Assembly (NCBI GenBank): GCA_015680685.1
Contig: MNCI01027470.1
Location: 339,967-403,966 of the forward strand
Direction: 5' to 3'
Source: Gnetum montanum
Taxonomy: Eukaryota > Streptophyta > Gnetopsida > Gnetales > Gnetaceae
Length of the DNA stretch: 64,000 nucleotides
Under the pieces are notes generated by a model that saw nothing but the letters and a program-made list of their open reading frames with translations, was not told the DNA's origin and searched no databases. A program made the position numbers and the translations under genes. Shown piece by piece: positions 47,520 through 57,613 of this stretch. Every line of letters begins with the position of its first letter. The first letter of the stretch is position 1.

Positions 47520-48971
47520 CTACAAGAGGAAAGTATAAGAAAAAACATTAACATAACTTTTCAACACTTCTAATTTCTTAACAAATTTTACACATCCTAG
47601 TCAAGGGTGAAATTAGCCTCCATAAAAAGCTCTAAGATGTTGGTTTAATTTTGCTTAAGAAAATTTACAAAATATATATATATTATTACAACCTTTCCTA
47701 GACTTGATATCATAGCTAAAATTATTATAACCAAAAAACCACAACCAGAATTATGCCTTAGTCCAAATCATGCATTAATTTAGAAAAAGCATCAAAATGT
47801 AGAAAAAGTTTCCATAGTAGAAATAAAAAATTTACAAAAAATAGTAAAAAGTCCTTTTCTTTTAAAAAACAAAATTTATAACATAATTTATATTGAAAAA
47901 AATCACCAAGATCATGGAGGTTGATAATTCTAACCATGACAACCACATCCATCCTCAAAGGTGTAAAGTGCTACAACCAAATTTAGACCAATTAACACAG
48001 CCATATTATAAAATTCATAAAAAATTCATCTTAGCTTTGATTTTAGTGATTCTACCACAAAAGAAATCTTGAAATCATAAACTTTCTAGTCATGGCCATT
48101 GTAACAAAAAATATGTGACCATTTTTACACAAAACATAGCTATAAATAGCAAAACCGTAGTCATCACCATTGACCTCTATTTGCATAGGGTTAAGGGAAA
48201 TTTCACCAAGAATTCATTCAAGCTCCAAACAAAGTGATTTCACACCATGTAAAATCTTGATTTGAGGCCTACGTACCCATAGTTAATATAAATCCAAAAA
48301 TATAATCGTTTTTGCAGAACATAATTCATTAATAATGTTGAAAATCTAAAAAATGGCACAAACCCCAATTGCACAATTGAATTTAAGTAGCAATAACTTA
48401 ATCAATATAACTCCAAATTAAATGAAACCACATCCATTACGAAGCTTGAATACAACAACAATAAAAACAAAAAACATTAAATTTTACAAAACATAATCCA
48501 TTTCTTTGATAGAAAATACACAACATAGCTTGCTTTTTGTACCAAAAAGCATTAAAAACACAAATTTAACGATATTTGGCAAAAAAATTACAACCAAAAT
48601 AACCAAACCAACCTCTACCCATAAAAGGATGCACCAAAATAAGGGTGTAGGATGCCATTAGAATTAAATTTTAATGAGTTCTTAGCCCTAGATCTAAGAA
48701 AAATGGCCTCAACATGAGATTGTTTTTTTTTTTTAGAAAAAAAAAGCATCTAAAAAAGTAAGCCTAATTTCAAAAATCTTATCTACCAATGGTGGAAATA
48801 GCAAAATAACCTTAGATCCACATGAAAACTACCAAAATATGACATAGGATTTTGCTAAAATTTAATTTTATTAACTCCTTTTAACTAGATCTAAGAAAAA
48901 TAACTTGTTTCAACCTAGAAAAACACCAAAAACAACAAGAACACCATGAAAAAGGGCAAATAATGAACTAC
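47520..48971 (-). other. Intron 1 of the antisense gene in element G
   Basis: AT-rich, without ORFs of note. On the minus strand the donor is AAG/GTAGTT and the acceptor is TTTCCTCTTGTAG. It contains poly-A/T runs and no recognised insertion. Confidence 0.5.
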
Positions 48972-49833
48972 CTTAGGACTGATTTAGAGGTTCCTTGAAT
49001 GGAAATGACTTTGGGAAAGGTGGAGATAATTTTGGTAGCCTCATATGATGCCAAGATGTTGGGATTTTTGCTACCTTTCTTCATCATGACGATCAACATT
49101 AGAAGAAGGCTTGAAATCTAAAGTAGTTTGAGCTTCCGCACTAGGTTGAGAAAGGATGAAGAGCTTCAACACTAAAATTTGACAAGATTTGATGCAACAA
49201 TGGATGTGAAGGCTCTCCTCCAATGCATTGATTGATGAAATGGTAGTTTGTGATTGTGCTAACCTAAATCGTCGGTGTAAGGCTGGAAGGGAAACGGACA
49301 CCGAGAGATTGTCGGGCAGTCACAGCTGACCCTGGCTTCGCTTGAGGGAAAGCTAGAAAAGAAAACGAAGGTAGAGTGCCTTGGATGGTTTTCATGCAAA
49401 TCAACCAAGGACTTCCCCAAGCGTAAGCTACGGCTAGTGCTAGGGTTATCGTAAACAATGTAAACAAGATGTAAACAGTGACACAAATGTAAACAAAGTG
49501 TACTAAATTATAAATAAAGCATAAACAGAGCTATATTGTAAACAAAGCATAAATAGAAATAAACAATGTAAATGGGAGGCAATGAACTGTATTGTATTGT
49601 TTAACAAAAAAAAAGGTATGCACCGGTCAAAGTGTAGCTGCACGTGTGGATGGCAGGTCAAGCACTAAGCCCAGGATGATGTTTGAAGTGATGATGTGAT
49701 GTGATGAACATGAGAAATTCTTGGATGCCAATAGTTAGGTGTGCCAAGTGCCCAAGGATTGCAAGTTTTGTACTTTCTTAGAATTGTTAATCTCTCCAAT
49801 TTTTGCCTCCTCGATTCATGTGAATTGACAGGG

Positions 49834-49842
49834 TATTTATAG
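49834..49842 (-). promoter_or_regulatory. TATA box of element H LTR
   Basis: CTATAAATA on the minus strand, placed like the boxes of D; R-U5 is about 0.55 kb. Confidence 0.6.
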
Positions 49843-50269
49843 GGTTGGGCTGGGCTCTGACACATAATTTCCAAAATGGAATCAATGGCTGGGAGATGAA
49901 AGGAAAGCAGATCTAGTGACATGTATTCAATGGACAGTTGTGTTCGGGTTGGATGCATGCTGATGAGAGTTGGATGTGTGTCGGCAAGCTACGTTCTTAA
50001 CCAAGTGCATCGCATTTTACAGTTTATGGGTTATTCAAGCCCATGAAAGTACATTTAATTTAGACCGTGAGGGCATGAATATCCCACAAATAAAAATTTA
50101 CAATGAAATGTACAAGGGAAATTTGATCTGTCCTACTTGAAACTTCTTTGTCCCTGAGCTTTTCTGAAATTTTTTGGAATTTTCTGGAAGTTGCTGATGC
50201 TGAGAATTTTCTGGAAGTTGCTAATGCTAAGAATTTTCTACCATTTTCTGAAATTTTTTTCTGGAGTTT

Positions 50270-50740
50270 TTTGGAAGTCGATGAATAGTATTCATGTGAT
50301 GAATAGTGTTTACGCTATGAATAGTGTTCATGTTGTGAATAGTGGTCACACTGATCCTTTACGCTATGCAGCGTAAGAAAATGTAGCCCCAACGTAATCA
50401 ACTGAAAACACCTCATTTAAGGCCCAAATTTTGATTTTCTGGAGGTTGGGAGCTACTAGGGACTTTCTATCATTTTCTGAAATTTTTTCTAGAATTTTTT
50501 GGAAGTTGATGAATAGTGTTCATGCGATGAATAGTGTTTACGCAATGAATAGTATTTACGCAATAAATAGTGTTTACGCTGATGAATAATGTTCATCCGA
50601 ATGAATAGTATTTACGCAGATGAATAGTATTCATGCGATGAATAATGTTTACATGGATGAATAGTGTTTACGCTGATGAATAGTATTCACGCAATGAATA
50701 GTGTTCACATGAATGAATAGTGATTTACGCATCCTTACGC
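50270..50740. repeat. GAATAGTGTT minisatellite in the U3 of element H
   Basis: Runs of 16-20-base units such as GATGAATAGTGTTTACGC and ATGAATAGTGTTCATGCG, in two blocks (about 50275-50345 and 50505-50735). The blocks belong to an internal duplication: 50195-50445 and 50455-50830 share flanking text ending in CACCTCATTTAAGGCC. Confidence 0.75.
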
Positions 50741-50927
50741 TATGCAGCGTAAGAAAATGTAGCCCTAGCGTAATCAACTGAAAACACCTCATTTAAGGCC
50801 TGAATGTTGATTTTCTGGAGGCTAGGAGCTGCTGGGGACCTTGCTTACTCCATGGTGGGCTGCTTGAAGCCATTTCAGACGCTCTGAAGTTGTCTGGAAG
50901 TGTTGCTAAAATTTTTGTGGTGTTTCA

Positions 50928-50944
50928 ATGGCCCCTCTTTGTTG
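50928..50944 (-). promoter_or_regulatory. Polypurine tract of element H
   Basis: CAACAAAGAGGGGCCAT on the minus strand, nearly identical to that of element D. Confidence 0.75.
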
Positions 50945-52295
50945 ACACCTGGAGGAATCCACTCGAGAGGCGTCAACAAAGAAGTGCAAAACACCATGAA
51001 CAACAAAGCATCAAACATTAACCGTCAGCCCTTGGCCAGATGTCATTGCACCATTTTCAAAAGTACATGGGATTGGGATTGGGGGAATGTAGTTCAAGAT
51101 GCAAGGGGATTGGTTGTAACTAGAGGAAGCCAAGAGTTGGTTGAGGGTGATGATTGCTATTGGAATTTGTGGGAGAGGAATTCTCTCTCGTGAATAAGCT
51201 ATGTCATTTGTTCTTGTCAACAGCCGGGTTTTCAACAAACTTGGAACCAAGACATAGGAGGTTTGGGTCTTCACAACGGGACTCTTTGTATGAGAATGGC
51301 CAATATTCTTTTGTTCATGATGTCAACGGGGTCATGAAGACCTTTTTCCATGCATTTCAATCTATGACCTTTTTGGATTTTTCTTTTTCTTATTTGTTTC
51401 TTCTTTTCTTTTGTTTTTGCTTTATTTTGTCTTTTTCTTTTTCATCATTTTTTCTTTTCTCGGTCTTTTTGAAAGAGCTTTCTTTTTGTGCTATGCTCGT
51501 GTTTGAGCACTTACATTTTATGTCATGCATTGTGTACTGTGTTTTGCGTTGTGACTGCTTAGGGAGTTACAGTATGCAACAGTGTATCAAGAGTTTTGAG
51601 GTGAGCAGAATGTATCAAGGGGTGTAATTCAATAGGCTAAGGGGAGCATGATGGGTAAATAAGGAATGTATCAGGAGTCAGGAATGTACTTATGAACGGA
51701 TTGATTAACCCAGTCGTGTGCATTAGGAAAAATGTGATACCTTGTCGTCATGATCAAGTGCATTTATGCATGAACACCTCAGAAGTGTCATCCTGCAAAT
51801 ACAACTCCAAGAAGACAAGAAAACCACAAATGAAATAGTCAGCTAAACACTTTAAACAAGGAGATGGAGTCACCACGTGCAGCTTTCAAAGCAAACAGAA
51901 TCATGAACAGCATCAATTTCATTAGGCCCCATGAGATGAATCATGCAACAAGTCTTTGTGGAACAGGAACAACCAACTGCAACAACAGATCTTTTCAAGT
52001 TTTTCCTGGTCATCGATGATGTCACTAGTTTATAGTCTTAGCAGACTGTTGTGGATTAGTTTCATGTCATAACCCCTTGGACGGTGCTAGTTTAGCGTCG
52101 TAGCGGATGGTGCATTGCTAGTTTATAGTCATGGCGAACTGTGAAGAGGCAAACTAGTTTATAGTCTTAGTGGACTCTGGATGCTAGTTTTCATGTCATG
52201 GCCAATGGATGTAGCAGTTTAGTGTCATACTGGATAGAGCTCTATGGTATCAGTTTTAAGTCATGATGCCAAGACTATGACGTACCTCAAGTTTG
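50945..52295 (-). other. Element H: region between integrase and 3' LTR
   Basis: No supported gene. A pyrimidine-rich run on the plus strand (about 51370-51470, TTTCTTTT-type) creates a low-complexity 157-codon ORF judged spurious. From 52028 to 52270, AGTTTATAGTC(T/A)TAGC(A/G)GACT-like units form an array, as after the integrase of D. Confidence 0.5.
52028..52270. repeat. Array of CTAGTTTATAGTC units after integrase (element H)
   Basis: Six or seven units of 30-45 bases with CTAGTTTA(T/G).GTC(T/A/G)TAG or the TAGTTTTCATGTCATGG variant. Same location and theme as 8060-8470 in D. Confidence 0.65.
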
Positions 52296-53588
52296 TCAAA
52301 CATAGTACCTTTTCAAGTACAAATGACTTGTAGGATTGGCGAACTCATTTCCATTCATGTCAGTAAGTTTAAATGCTCCATTGTTGTATGCCTTGGTGAC
52401 TAAATAAGGCCCTTCCCAGTTAACTAAGAATTTATCTGGATGTTCTTGGGCGGCCTTAAGGACTAGATCTTCTTCTTTGATCAGGCGTTTATGGAGATCG
52501 TGCTTGTGCCTTTGCCTCTGTTGTTCTTGGTACCATTCAATTTGATCAAGTGTTCGTACACATTCTTCCTCTACCGAATCGAGCTCAACAATGCACAATT
52601 CATTGTTTTGACTTTCATCGAGGAGATCGGAAAGAGTTATCCGCAATGAGGGAACTTACAATTCTAAAGGTAAAATAGCTTCAGATCCGTATACAAGACT
52701 CTATGGAGTTTTACCTGTGGATGTTCGATGTGTGGTTCTATAAGCCCACAATGCGTAGACTAATTATTCATGCCATCATTTCTTGCTTTGATTTAGCATC
52801 TTTTTTAGCACCATGATGACAATTTTATTTGTAGCCTCTGCTTGACCATTGCTCTGTGGGTAGTAAGGTGACAAAAATGCATGTTTAATGCCCAGACTTT
52901 CACAAAAGCTTTTGGTATCTGTACTGCTGAATTGTGGCCCATTGTTGGTAACGATGGTCATTGGAATACCAAAACGAGTTACAATATTTTTCATTATAAA
53001 GGTGCAAACGTGTTTTGACATGATCTTCCTAAGAGGAATAGCTTCCACCCACTTTGTGAAATATTCAGTTGCAGTGATAATGAAGCTATGGCCTACTGAA
53101 GATGACGATGTTATTGGTCCAATTAATTCTAAACCCCATTTTTGGAATGGCCATGTGATTTGTGCAGTATGTAGTTCATTAGGTGGCACATGTATCAGAT
53201 TACCATGCTTTTGGTAGATGTCAGATGTTCTAACCTTGGAGATGCAATCGTATTCCATGTGTGGCCAGTAATAGCCTAAACACCTAATCTTTGTTGCCAT
53301 TGCTTTAGGTGCTCTGTGCCCTTCATAAAATCCTTCATGGATTTTTTCTACAATCGTTTGACCATCAGTGCTATTAACGCACATTAGCAGAATACCTTCA
53401 TATGATTTACGACATAAGGTGTCACCTATTAATGTGTATTGGAAGGAACGCTTTCGTACGGCATCCTTTTGAGCATTTGTCAAGTGTTGTGGAGGTTCAC
53501 CTCTTAGAAGATACTCTTTTACGTCATCATACCATTCTATTGTGTGTGTTGTACTAACAGATGCTATAGGTACTTCTAGGCAATGCAT
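52296..53588 (-). CDS. Integrase region, element H
   Basis: The first 270 residues are open (53588-52776), the C-terminal part is 52646-52296, with one stop region between. Motifs: zinc-binding HEGFYEGHRAPKAMATK with SDIYQKH, core WPFQKWGLELIGPI, FTKWVEAIPLRK, VTNNGPQFSSTDTKSF and SPYYPQSNGQAEATNK; the C-terminus has FLVNWEGPYLVTKAYNNG and SHLYLKRYYV. The first catalytic Asp is Glu and the DNG Asp is Asn, so this integrase looks inactive although its frame is well kept. No chromodomain. Upstream neighbour is RNase H, downstream the array. Confidence 0.85.
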
Positions 53589-54255
53589 GAAACATTTCAG
53601 GTGTCATGTTTAAGGCTAGTTTGGCAAGTGCATCAGCGACAGTATTTTTGCTTCTAGGGACATGTTGTATATCCACTTCTACTAGTTGCCTCACTAGATG
53701 TTTAGTCAAATCACAATACGGTTGCAAATGGAGGGCTTTGCATGCATAGACCTCAATGACTTGATTAATAACTAATTGCAAATCACCTCGAACTATAAGG
53801 CGTGAGATTCCCAGAGTTAACGCTACTTAAAGTCCTCTAAGAAGACCTTCGTATTCTGCTACGTTATTGGTGCAAGGAAAGTTTAAGTGGTAGGCAAAAG
53901 GTTGGATTTCTCTAGAGGGGTATGTTAAAATAGCTACGACACTTCCTCCTCAAGAGGTTAAGGCTCCATCAAAGTAGAGGATTACCTGATAATCATTAGG
54001 TACAATGTCTATACTATTAACATTTTCATCTAGGAATTCGGGGTTTATCGTTGCTTGATCATGCGTCCGTGAGACGGTTAGTTGTGTGGCTATTGCTTGA
54101 CCTTTTGTGGCAGATTGAGCAACATAGTGTAAATCAAACTCTATAATCATCGCTTTCCACCTAGCTAACCTACTTGACTCATAGATGTTATTAGTGATGG
54201 CATAGAGAACATTATCCTTGCAAATGATGTAAACTTGATTACGAAAGAGATGATG
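53554..54255 (-). pseudogene. RNase H region (RT-linked end and archaeal-type), element H
   Basis: Contains ITNNIYESSRLARWKAM, FDLHYVAQSATKGQAIA, then the second RNase H: ILYFDGA, TNNVAEYEGLLRGL, GDLQLVINQVIEVYACKAL, and VPRSKNTVADALAKLALNM. All expected acidic positions can be read except that the third is in RGDLQ rather than SDS. Stops occur after residues LTS and RGL. The order RT, RNase H, second RNase H equals D. Confidence 0.8.
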
Positions 54256-55250
54256 TCACCATTTCTTCAAAGAGAAGACGAGGGCAAGGCATGATTTTTC
54301 TACGTCGTTGTATTGTTGTTCATAGGCTATTAAAGCATGGCTTAGATAATATATAGGAATCTCGGCTCCATCTTGACATTTTTGACAAAGCATGGATGCG
54401 ATAGAAGAACTGGAAGTTGCAAGATAGATGTAAAAAGGTTTGTCACTTTGTGGAGGATAAATAGTTGGTAGCTGGGCCAACTTTTGTTTTATGTTCTCAA
54501 ACGCTTCTTGGCATTGTTGAGTCCATTGGAAATGTACATTTTTTCGTAACAAATGTTTCATGGGAGTCAACTTATCCATCAACCTTTTGATAAAGCGTCT
54601 AATGAATTGTAGCCTACCTTGGAGGCCATGTAGTTTGGTAAGGTTTTTTGGTGGTTGGATATTGGTTATCGCTCTAACCTTATCCGGGTCTACCTGTATC
54701 CCTATTTCAGAAACTAGGAAACCAAGCATTTTTCCCATTTTAACACCGAACACACACTTTTTTGGATTGAGCCTAAGGTCATATTTGAGACAACGTTTAT
54801 GCACTAAGTCTAGATCTTTTGCATGTTGTTCAGTTGTTTTAGACTTGACTGCTATATCATCAACATAATCATTGAGCAAATTGAGCATGTAGTCACTAAA
54901 TTTGTATGTCATCACTCGCCGATATGTAGCAGCTGCATTTTTAAGGCCAAATGGCATCATTGTATAACAAAATGTCCCCCAAGGTGTCATAAAAGTTGTC
55001 CTAAGTTGATGCTCTGGATTAATTCTTATTTGATTGTAGCTAGAAAATCTGTCCATGAAGGATAGTAGTGCATGTCCAGCTATCGTGTCAATAAGTTGAT
55101 CAATGTTGGGTAGAGGAAAGTCATCTTTTATAGTGGCTATGTTGAAGTCATGGAAGTCAATGCATATGTGTATACTACCGTTCTTCTTGGGAACTACAAC
55201 AATGGTTGATACCCAATCGGAATAGTTGATGGCTCAGATGAAACCGGCTT
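54256..55250 (-). CDS. Reverse transcriptase, element H
   Basis: The stretch 55056-54256 is fully open (266 residues) and includes MDRFSSYNQIRINPEHQL, MMPFGLKNAAATYRR, the catalytic LNDYVDDIAVKSK, LNPKKCVFGVKMGKMLGF, LHGLQGRLQFIRRFI and the start of the linked RNase H (DKPFYIYLATS, YYLSHALIAYEQQYNDVEKS). Upstream, the 55250-55057 part supplies IHICIDFHDFN and DDFPLPNIDQLID. Codons for all RT catalytic Asp residues are present. This is the best-preserved RT of the window. Confidence 0.85.
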
Positions 55251-55745
55251 AATAGAGCTTTGTGGTCTTAGTGCGGACTGCTAATGCCACTTCGGGTCTA
55301 ACCTTTCATGCTTTTTGTTTTACTGGTTTAATTTTTTCATCAAGAATAATGCTATGTTGGATGATCTGGGGGTCTAGTCCTGGCATGTCTGTATATGACC
55401 ATGCGAACGTTTTTATGTTGTCTTTTAAAACCTGAGTGATGTCACCTACGAGTTGTGGATCTAGTAAGGCACTTAATTTCAAGGTTTTGGCTTTGTCATT
55501 GACTGTGGTAATGGGATTTCAACCAAAGGATCTTCAGTGATATTTTTAGCTTCTAGATCTAGAGTTTTAGCTACGTTTTTAGGCCAGTCTGACGTTTCTT
55601 GAGTGGAGGCTATCAAATCCGTATAGGTGGATGGATTTAGATCCAATGATTCTGGGTGGATCACTCTTTCTACATCTCTGTATGGTCCATTGAGAGACAA
55701 TACTGAGAGGATGTTGTTGGTGGCCATGATGCTTGCTCTTGCCAA
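55251..55745 (-). pseudogene. N-terminal extension of the RT ORF, element H
   Basis: Starts at a Met at 55745 or at the second Met a few codons on (MATNNILSVLSLNGPY). It aligns with 11944-11450 in D: SDWPKNVAKTLDLEAKNITE corresponds to NWPEHLVQTPNLEVGDVTK in D. After a frame change it contains the pre-RT peptide around MPGLDPQII. The shared start position in D and H supports RT-INT being its own ORF. Confidence 0.65.
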
Positions 55746-55844
55746 TTAAAACAAGAGTGAAATAAAAGACACTCCCTCAGTAAGAGAGTTACAAAGTTTA
55801 AACGAACATAGGATAACTAAGCTGGTGGAATGTATAAAGACTGA

Positions 55845-56769
55845 TGTAATGGCCTGAATTTAATTGTGGTATAGAACCATGTCAGATCTAGTCCAAATGA
55901 GCCTAAATTTGACAAGCAGCACCCTCGGGACATCAAACATCCAGACCCAGGTGCAAAATAGCTCCACGGTTCAACATTTGGAAAAGGAATTCTTCATGAT
56001 TATCCACATGCTGTCCAACGTGTGGAGCATGTACACCCAGCGTGTACATGCTAGCATGGTTCATGCTGTACACTTGTAAATTTTTATTCTTTCGCACTTG
56101 GTCAATGCTCCACATGTCACTCGATCTGAAATTCTAGCATCCCACAGCCACGCATGCCTTTCCAAATCCGAATCCGACACCCAAAACCCTCATAAAAACC
56201 CCAATTTTTCACTAGACCAGGGGGGCAGAAATTGAGACAAACAGAAAACAAAAAAAAATCAGAGAACACTTAGCAAATCTGAACACCAATTCTGCATGTT
56301 GGACTTCAATCCTGCATGCTGAGCATACAGCCTTCACGCTATGCCTGTAGCCGAGACCAGCATTCCATCATTCCTTCACATCCACCGGGGCTTTTCGTCT
56401 ACCTTGTGTCAGACCTACAACTACATTTAGACTGGTGCATTATAATTTTCAGCATGCAATAATATTGCTACATTTTTTTTGCTAAGGTTTACTACAGTTT
56501 TCGTTCATTTTTTTCTATCTCTCGTTTACATCTCTACACATTTTACGTTCTGGTTTACATCTACCACGTTGTTTAAACATAACCCAATGTATCGTGCATT
56601 GGTATATGTTGGGGAAATCCTTGTCTGATCCACGTGCGGACCACCCAAGGTACCCTACCTTCATCAATTCCAGCTTGCCCTCAAGCAAAGGTAGGTTCTT
56701 CTATGCCTATCTGTGGATCTCTCGGTACCCATTTCATTCCAGCCATACACCGACGATATCAGACAATAC
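55845..56769 (+). repeat. Element I: 5' LTR
   Basis: The end (ACAATACA) is fixed by the primer site and by U5 homology with element H. The start at TGTAATGGCCTG is a judgement: it has a good TG start and follows the last H sequence, giving 925 bases with a possible target site ACTGA. A TATA-like CATAAAAA lies at 56191-56198. Confidence 0.5.
56191..56198 (+). promoter_or_regulatory. TATA-like box of element I LTR
   Basis: CATAAAAA about 0.58 kb before the LTR end, the same R-U5 length as in H (0.57 kb). Confidence 0.45.
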
Positions 56770-56775
56770 AGAAAA

Positions 56776-56792
56776 TTGCGCTAGAAGGAGGG
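56776..56792 (+). promoter_or_regulatory. Primer binding site of element I (tRNA-Asn type)
   Basis: TTGCGCTAGAAGGAGGG; one base differs from TGGCGCTAGAAGGAGGG. It starts 6 bases after the LTR end and is the best match to plant tRNA-Asn in the window. Confidence 0.7.
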
Positions 56793-56928
56793 CATAAAAC
56801 TATTTGAATTTAATCTGATTTCATACACCCATACCCTGTGCTTCTGATCCATCACCCTATTTTCTCACATGTACGTCGCCTCAACACCAAATCTAATTTC
56901 GAACCTCCCAAATCTGGGCCTGGTTCTG

Positions 56929-57400
56929 CAGCATTCACAGCGTCTACATGCTGCCTAAAAATCTACACATTGTAGACTCTGTCTACACGCTGTCTGACAA
57001 CTCGCAACATTCTTAGCGTCTACAAGCTACCTGAAAACCTATACGCTGTAGAATCCATCTACACGCTGTCTAACAACTCTCAGCATTCTCAGCGTCTACA
57101 TGCTGCCTGAAAACCTATACATTGTAGACTCTGTCTACACACTGTCTGAAAACTCGCAGCATTCTCAACATCTACACGCTGCCTGAAAACCTATACACTG
57201 TAGACTCTATCTACACACTGTCTGACAACTCATAGCATTCTCAGCGTCTACACGCTGCCTGAAAACCTACACGCTGTCTGACAACTCACACGTTGTACAC
57301 TGTTTGACAACTCGCACGCTGTAGACTTTATCTTCACGTTGCCTGAAAACCTGCACGCTTATCGCTCTACTTGTACGCTGACAGTTGCAGCCTGCATGTA
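56929..57400 (+). repeat. 76-bp tandem repeat in the leader of element I
   Basis: Unit starts at 56929, 57005, 57081, 57157 and 57233, exactly 76 bases apart, each with CAGCATTCTCAGCGTCTACA, GCTGCCTGAAAACCTA, TGTAGACTCTGTCTACAC and GCTGTCTGACAACTC. The fifth copy breaks up, and single ACACGCTG-like words continue to about 57520. It is non-coding and lies between primer site and gag start. Confidence 0.9.
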
Positions 57401-57613
57401 GTGACCTTAATTTACATGTTGTGACTAGCTTCTATACGCTGGTCTCTTAAGTCTGTATGTTGGGACCTAGTCCACACGCTGTGCAAATAGGTTGCACGCT
57501 GTCAACTTAGGTGTACGTTGATCAGCACACCCATTTCATACTTGGCTAAATCCTCACTCGTACGCCCTGACATTGTATTCCTTCCATCGTGTTACATTTA
57601 CAACCTTTTCTCT

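Larger units (their letters stand above)
43776..49087 (-). pseudogene. Antisense multi-exon gene inside element G
   Basis: Homologue of the gene at 12835-17165. Exons inferred on the minus strand: 49087-48972, 47519-47076, 46985-46694, 46591-45540, about 45458-45190, 45089-44953, 44845 to the N gap, and 43877-43776. Exon 1 starts MMKKGS; introns 1 and 2 have the same phase (2) as in D. Matching motifs: LDGILCC (exon 2), FNDHGLIKNN and FKPIYKRC (exon 3), MLNIINSFDKKANVFC and HDLFGVPTDKI (exon 4), VEEEEKRH (exon 5), APILEFHLKIWVEILDK (exon 6), SNEFLWKQV and WEPPSWMD (exon 7), an Asp run with a Pro-rich tail (exon 8). Intron 1 is ~1.45 kb, against 0.53 kb in D. Several stops and the sequence gap make it a broken copy. 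Element H inserted 161 bases before the start. Confidence 0.75.
36927..49248 (+). mobile_element. Element G: Tat-like gypsy element, left part
   Basis: Plus-strand order is 5' LTR, primer site, leader, gag, protease, short repeat array, then the antisense gene on the minus strand. Element H interrupts it at 49249, just upstream of the first exon of that gene. Its RT, integrase and 3' LTR would lie to the right of H and I, outside the window. An 84-base N gap lies at 43973-44056. Confidence 0.75.
49249..50927 (-). repeat. Element H: 3' LTR
   Basis: 1679 bases ending GGTGTTTCA before the polypurine tract. The left ~190 bases (U5) align inverted with element I's LTR end at 56594-56769, which fixes the start near 49249-49251. 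U3 carries a GAATAGTGTT minisatellite and two palindromes, listed separately. Confidence 0.75.
49249..55844 (-). mobile_element. Element H: Tat-like gypsy element, 3' LTR and pol
   Basis: The minus-strand element is inserted in G at 49249 and interrupted by I at 55845. Present are 3' LTR, polypurine tract, integrase, two RNase H domains, RT and its N-terminal extension. The antisense gene, gag and 5' LTR, if retained, lie beyond I. It is better preserved than D in RT and RNase H. Confidence 0.8.

Noticed and set aside
51154-51627. 157-codon plus-strand ORF in the 3' region of element H
   Set aside because: It is driven by a TTTCTTTT low-complexity run (Phe/Ser/Leu-rich), has no counterpart after the integrase in D, and shows no domain.
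56929-57400. Regular 76-bp repeats considered as a CRISPR array
   Set aside because: The whole unit repeats without unique spacers, and the setting is a plant retroelement leader.
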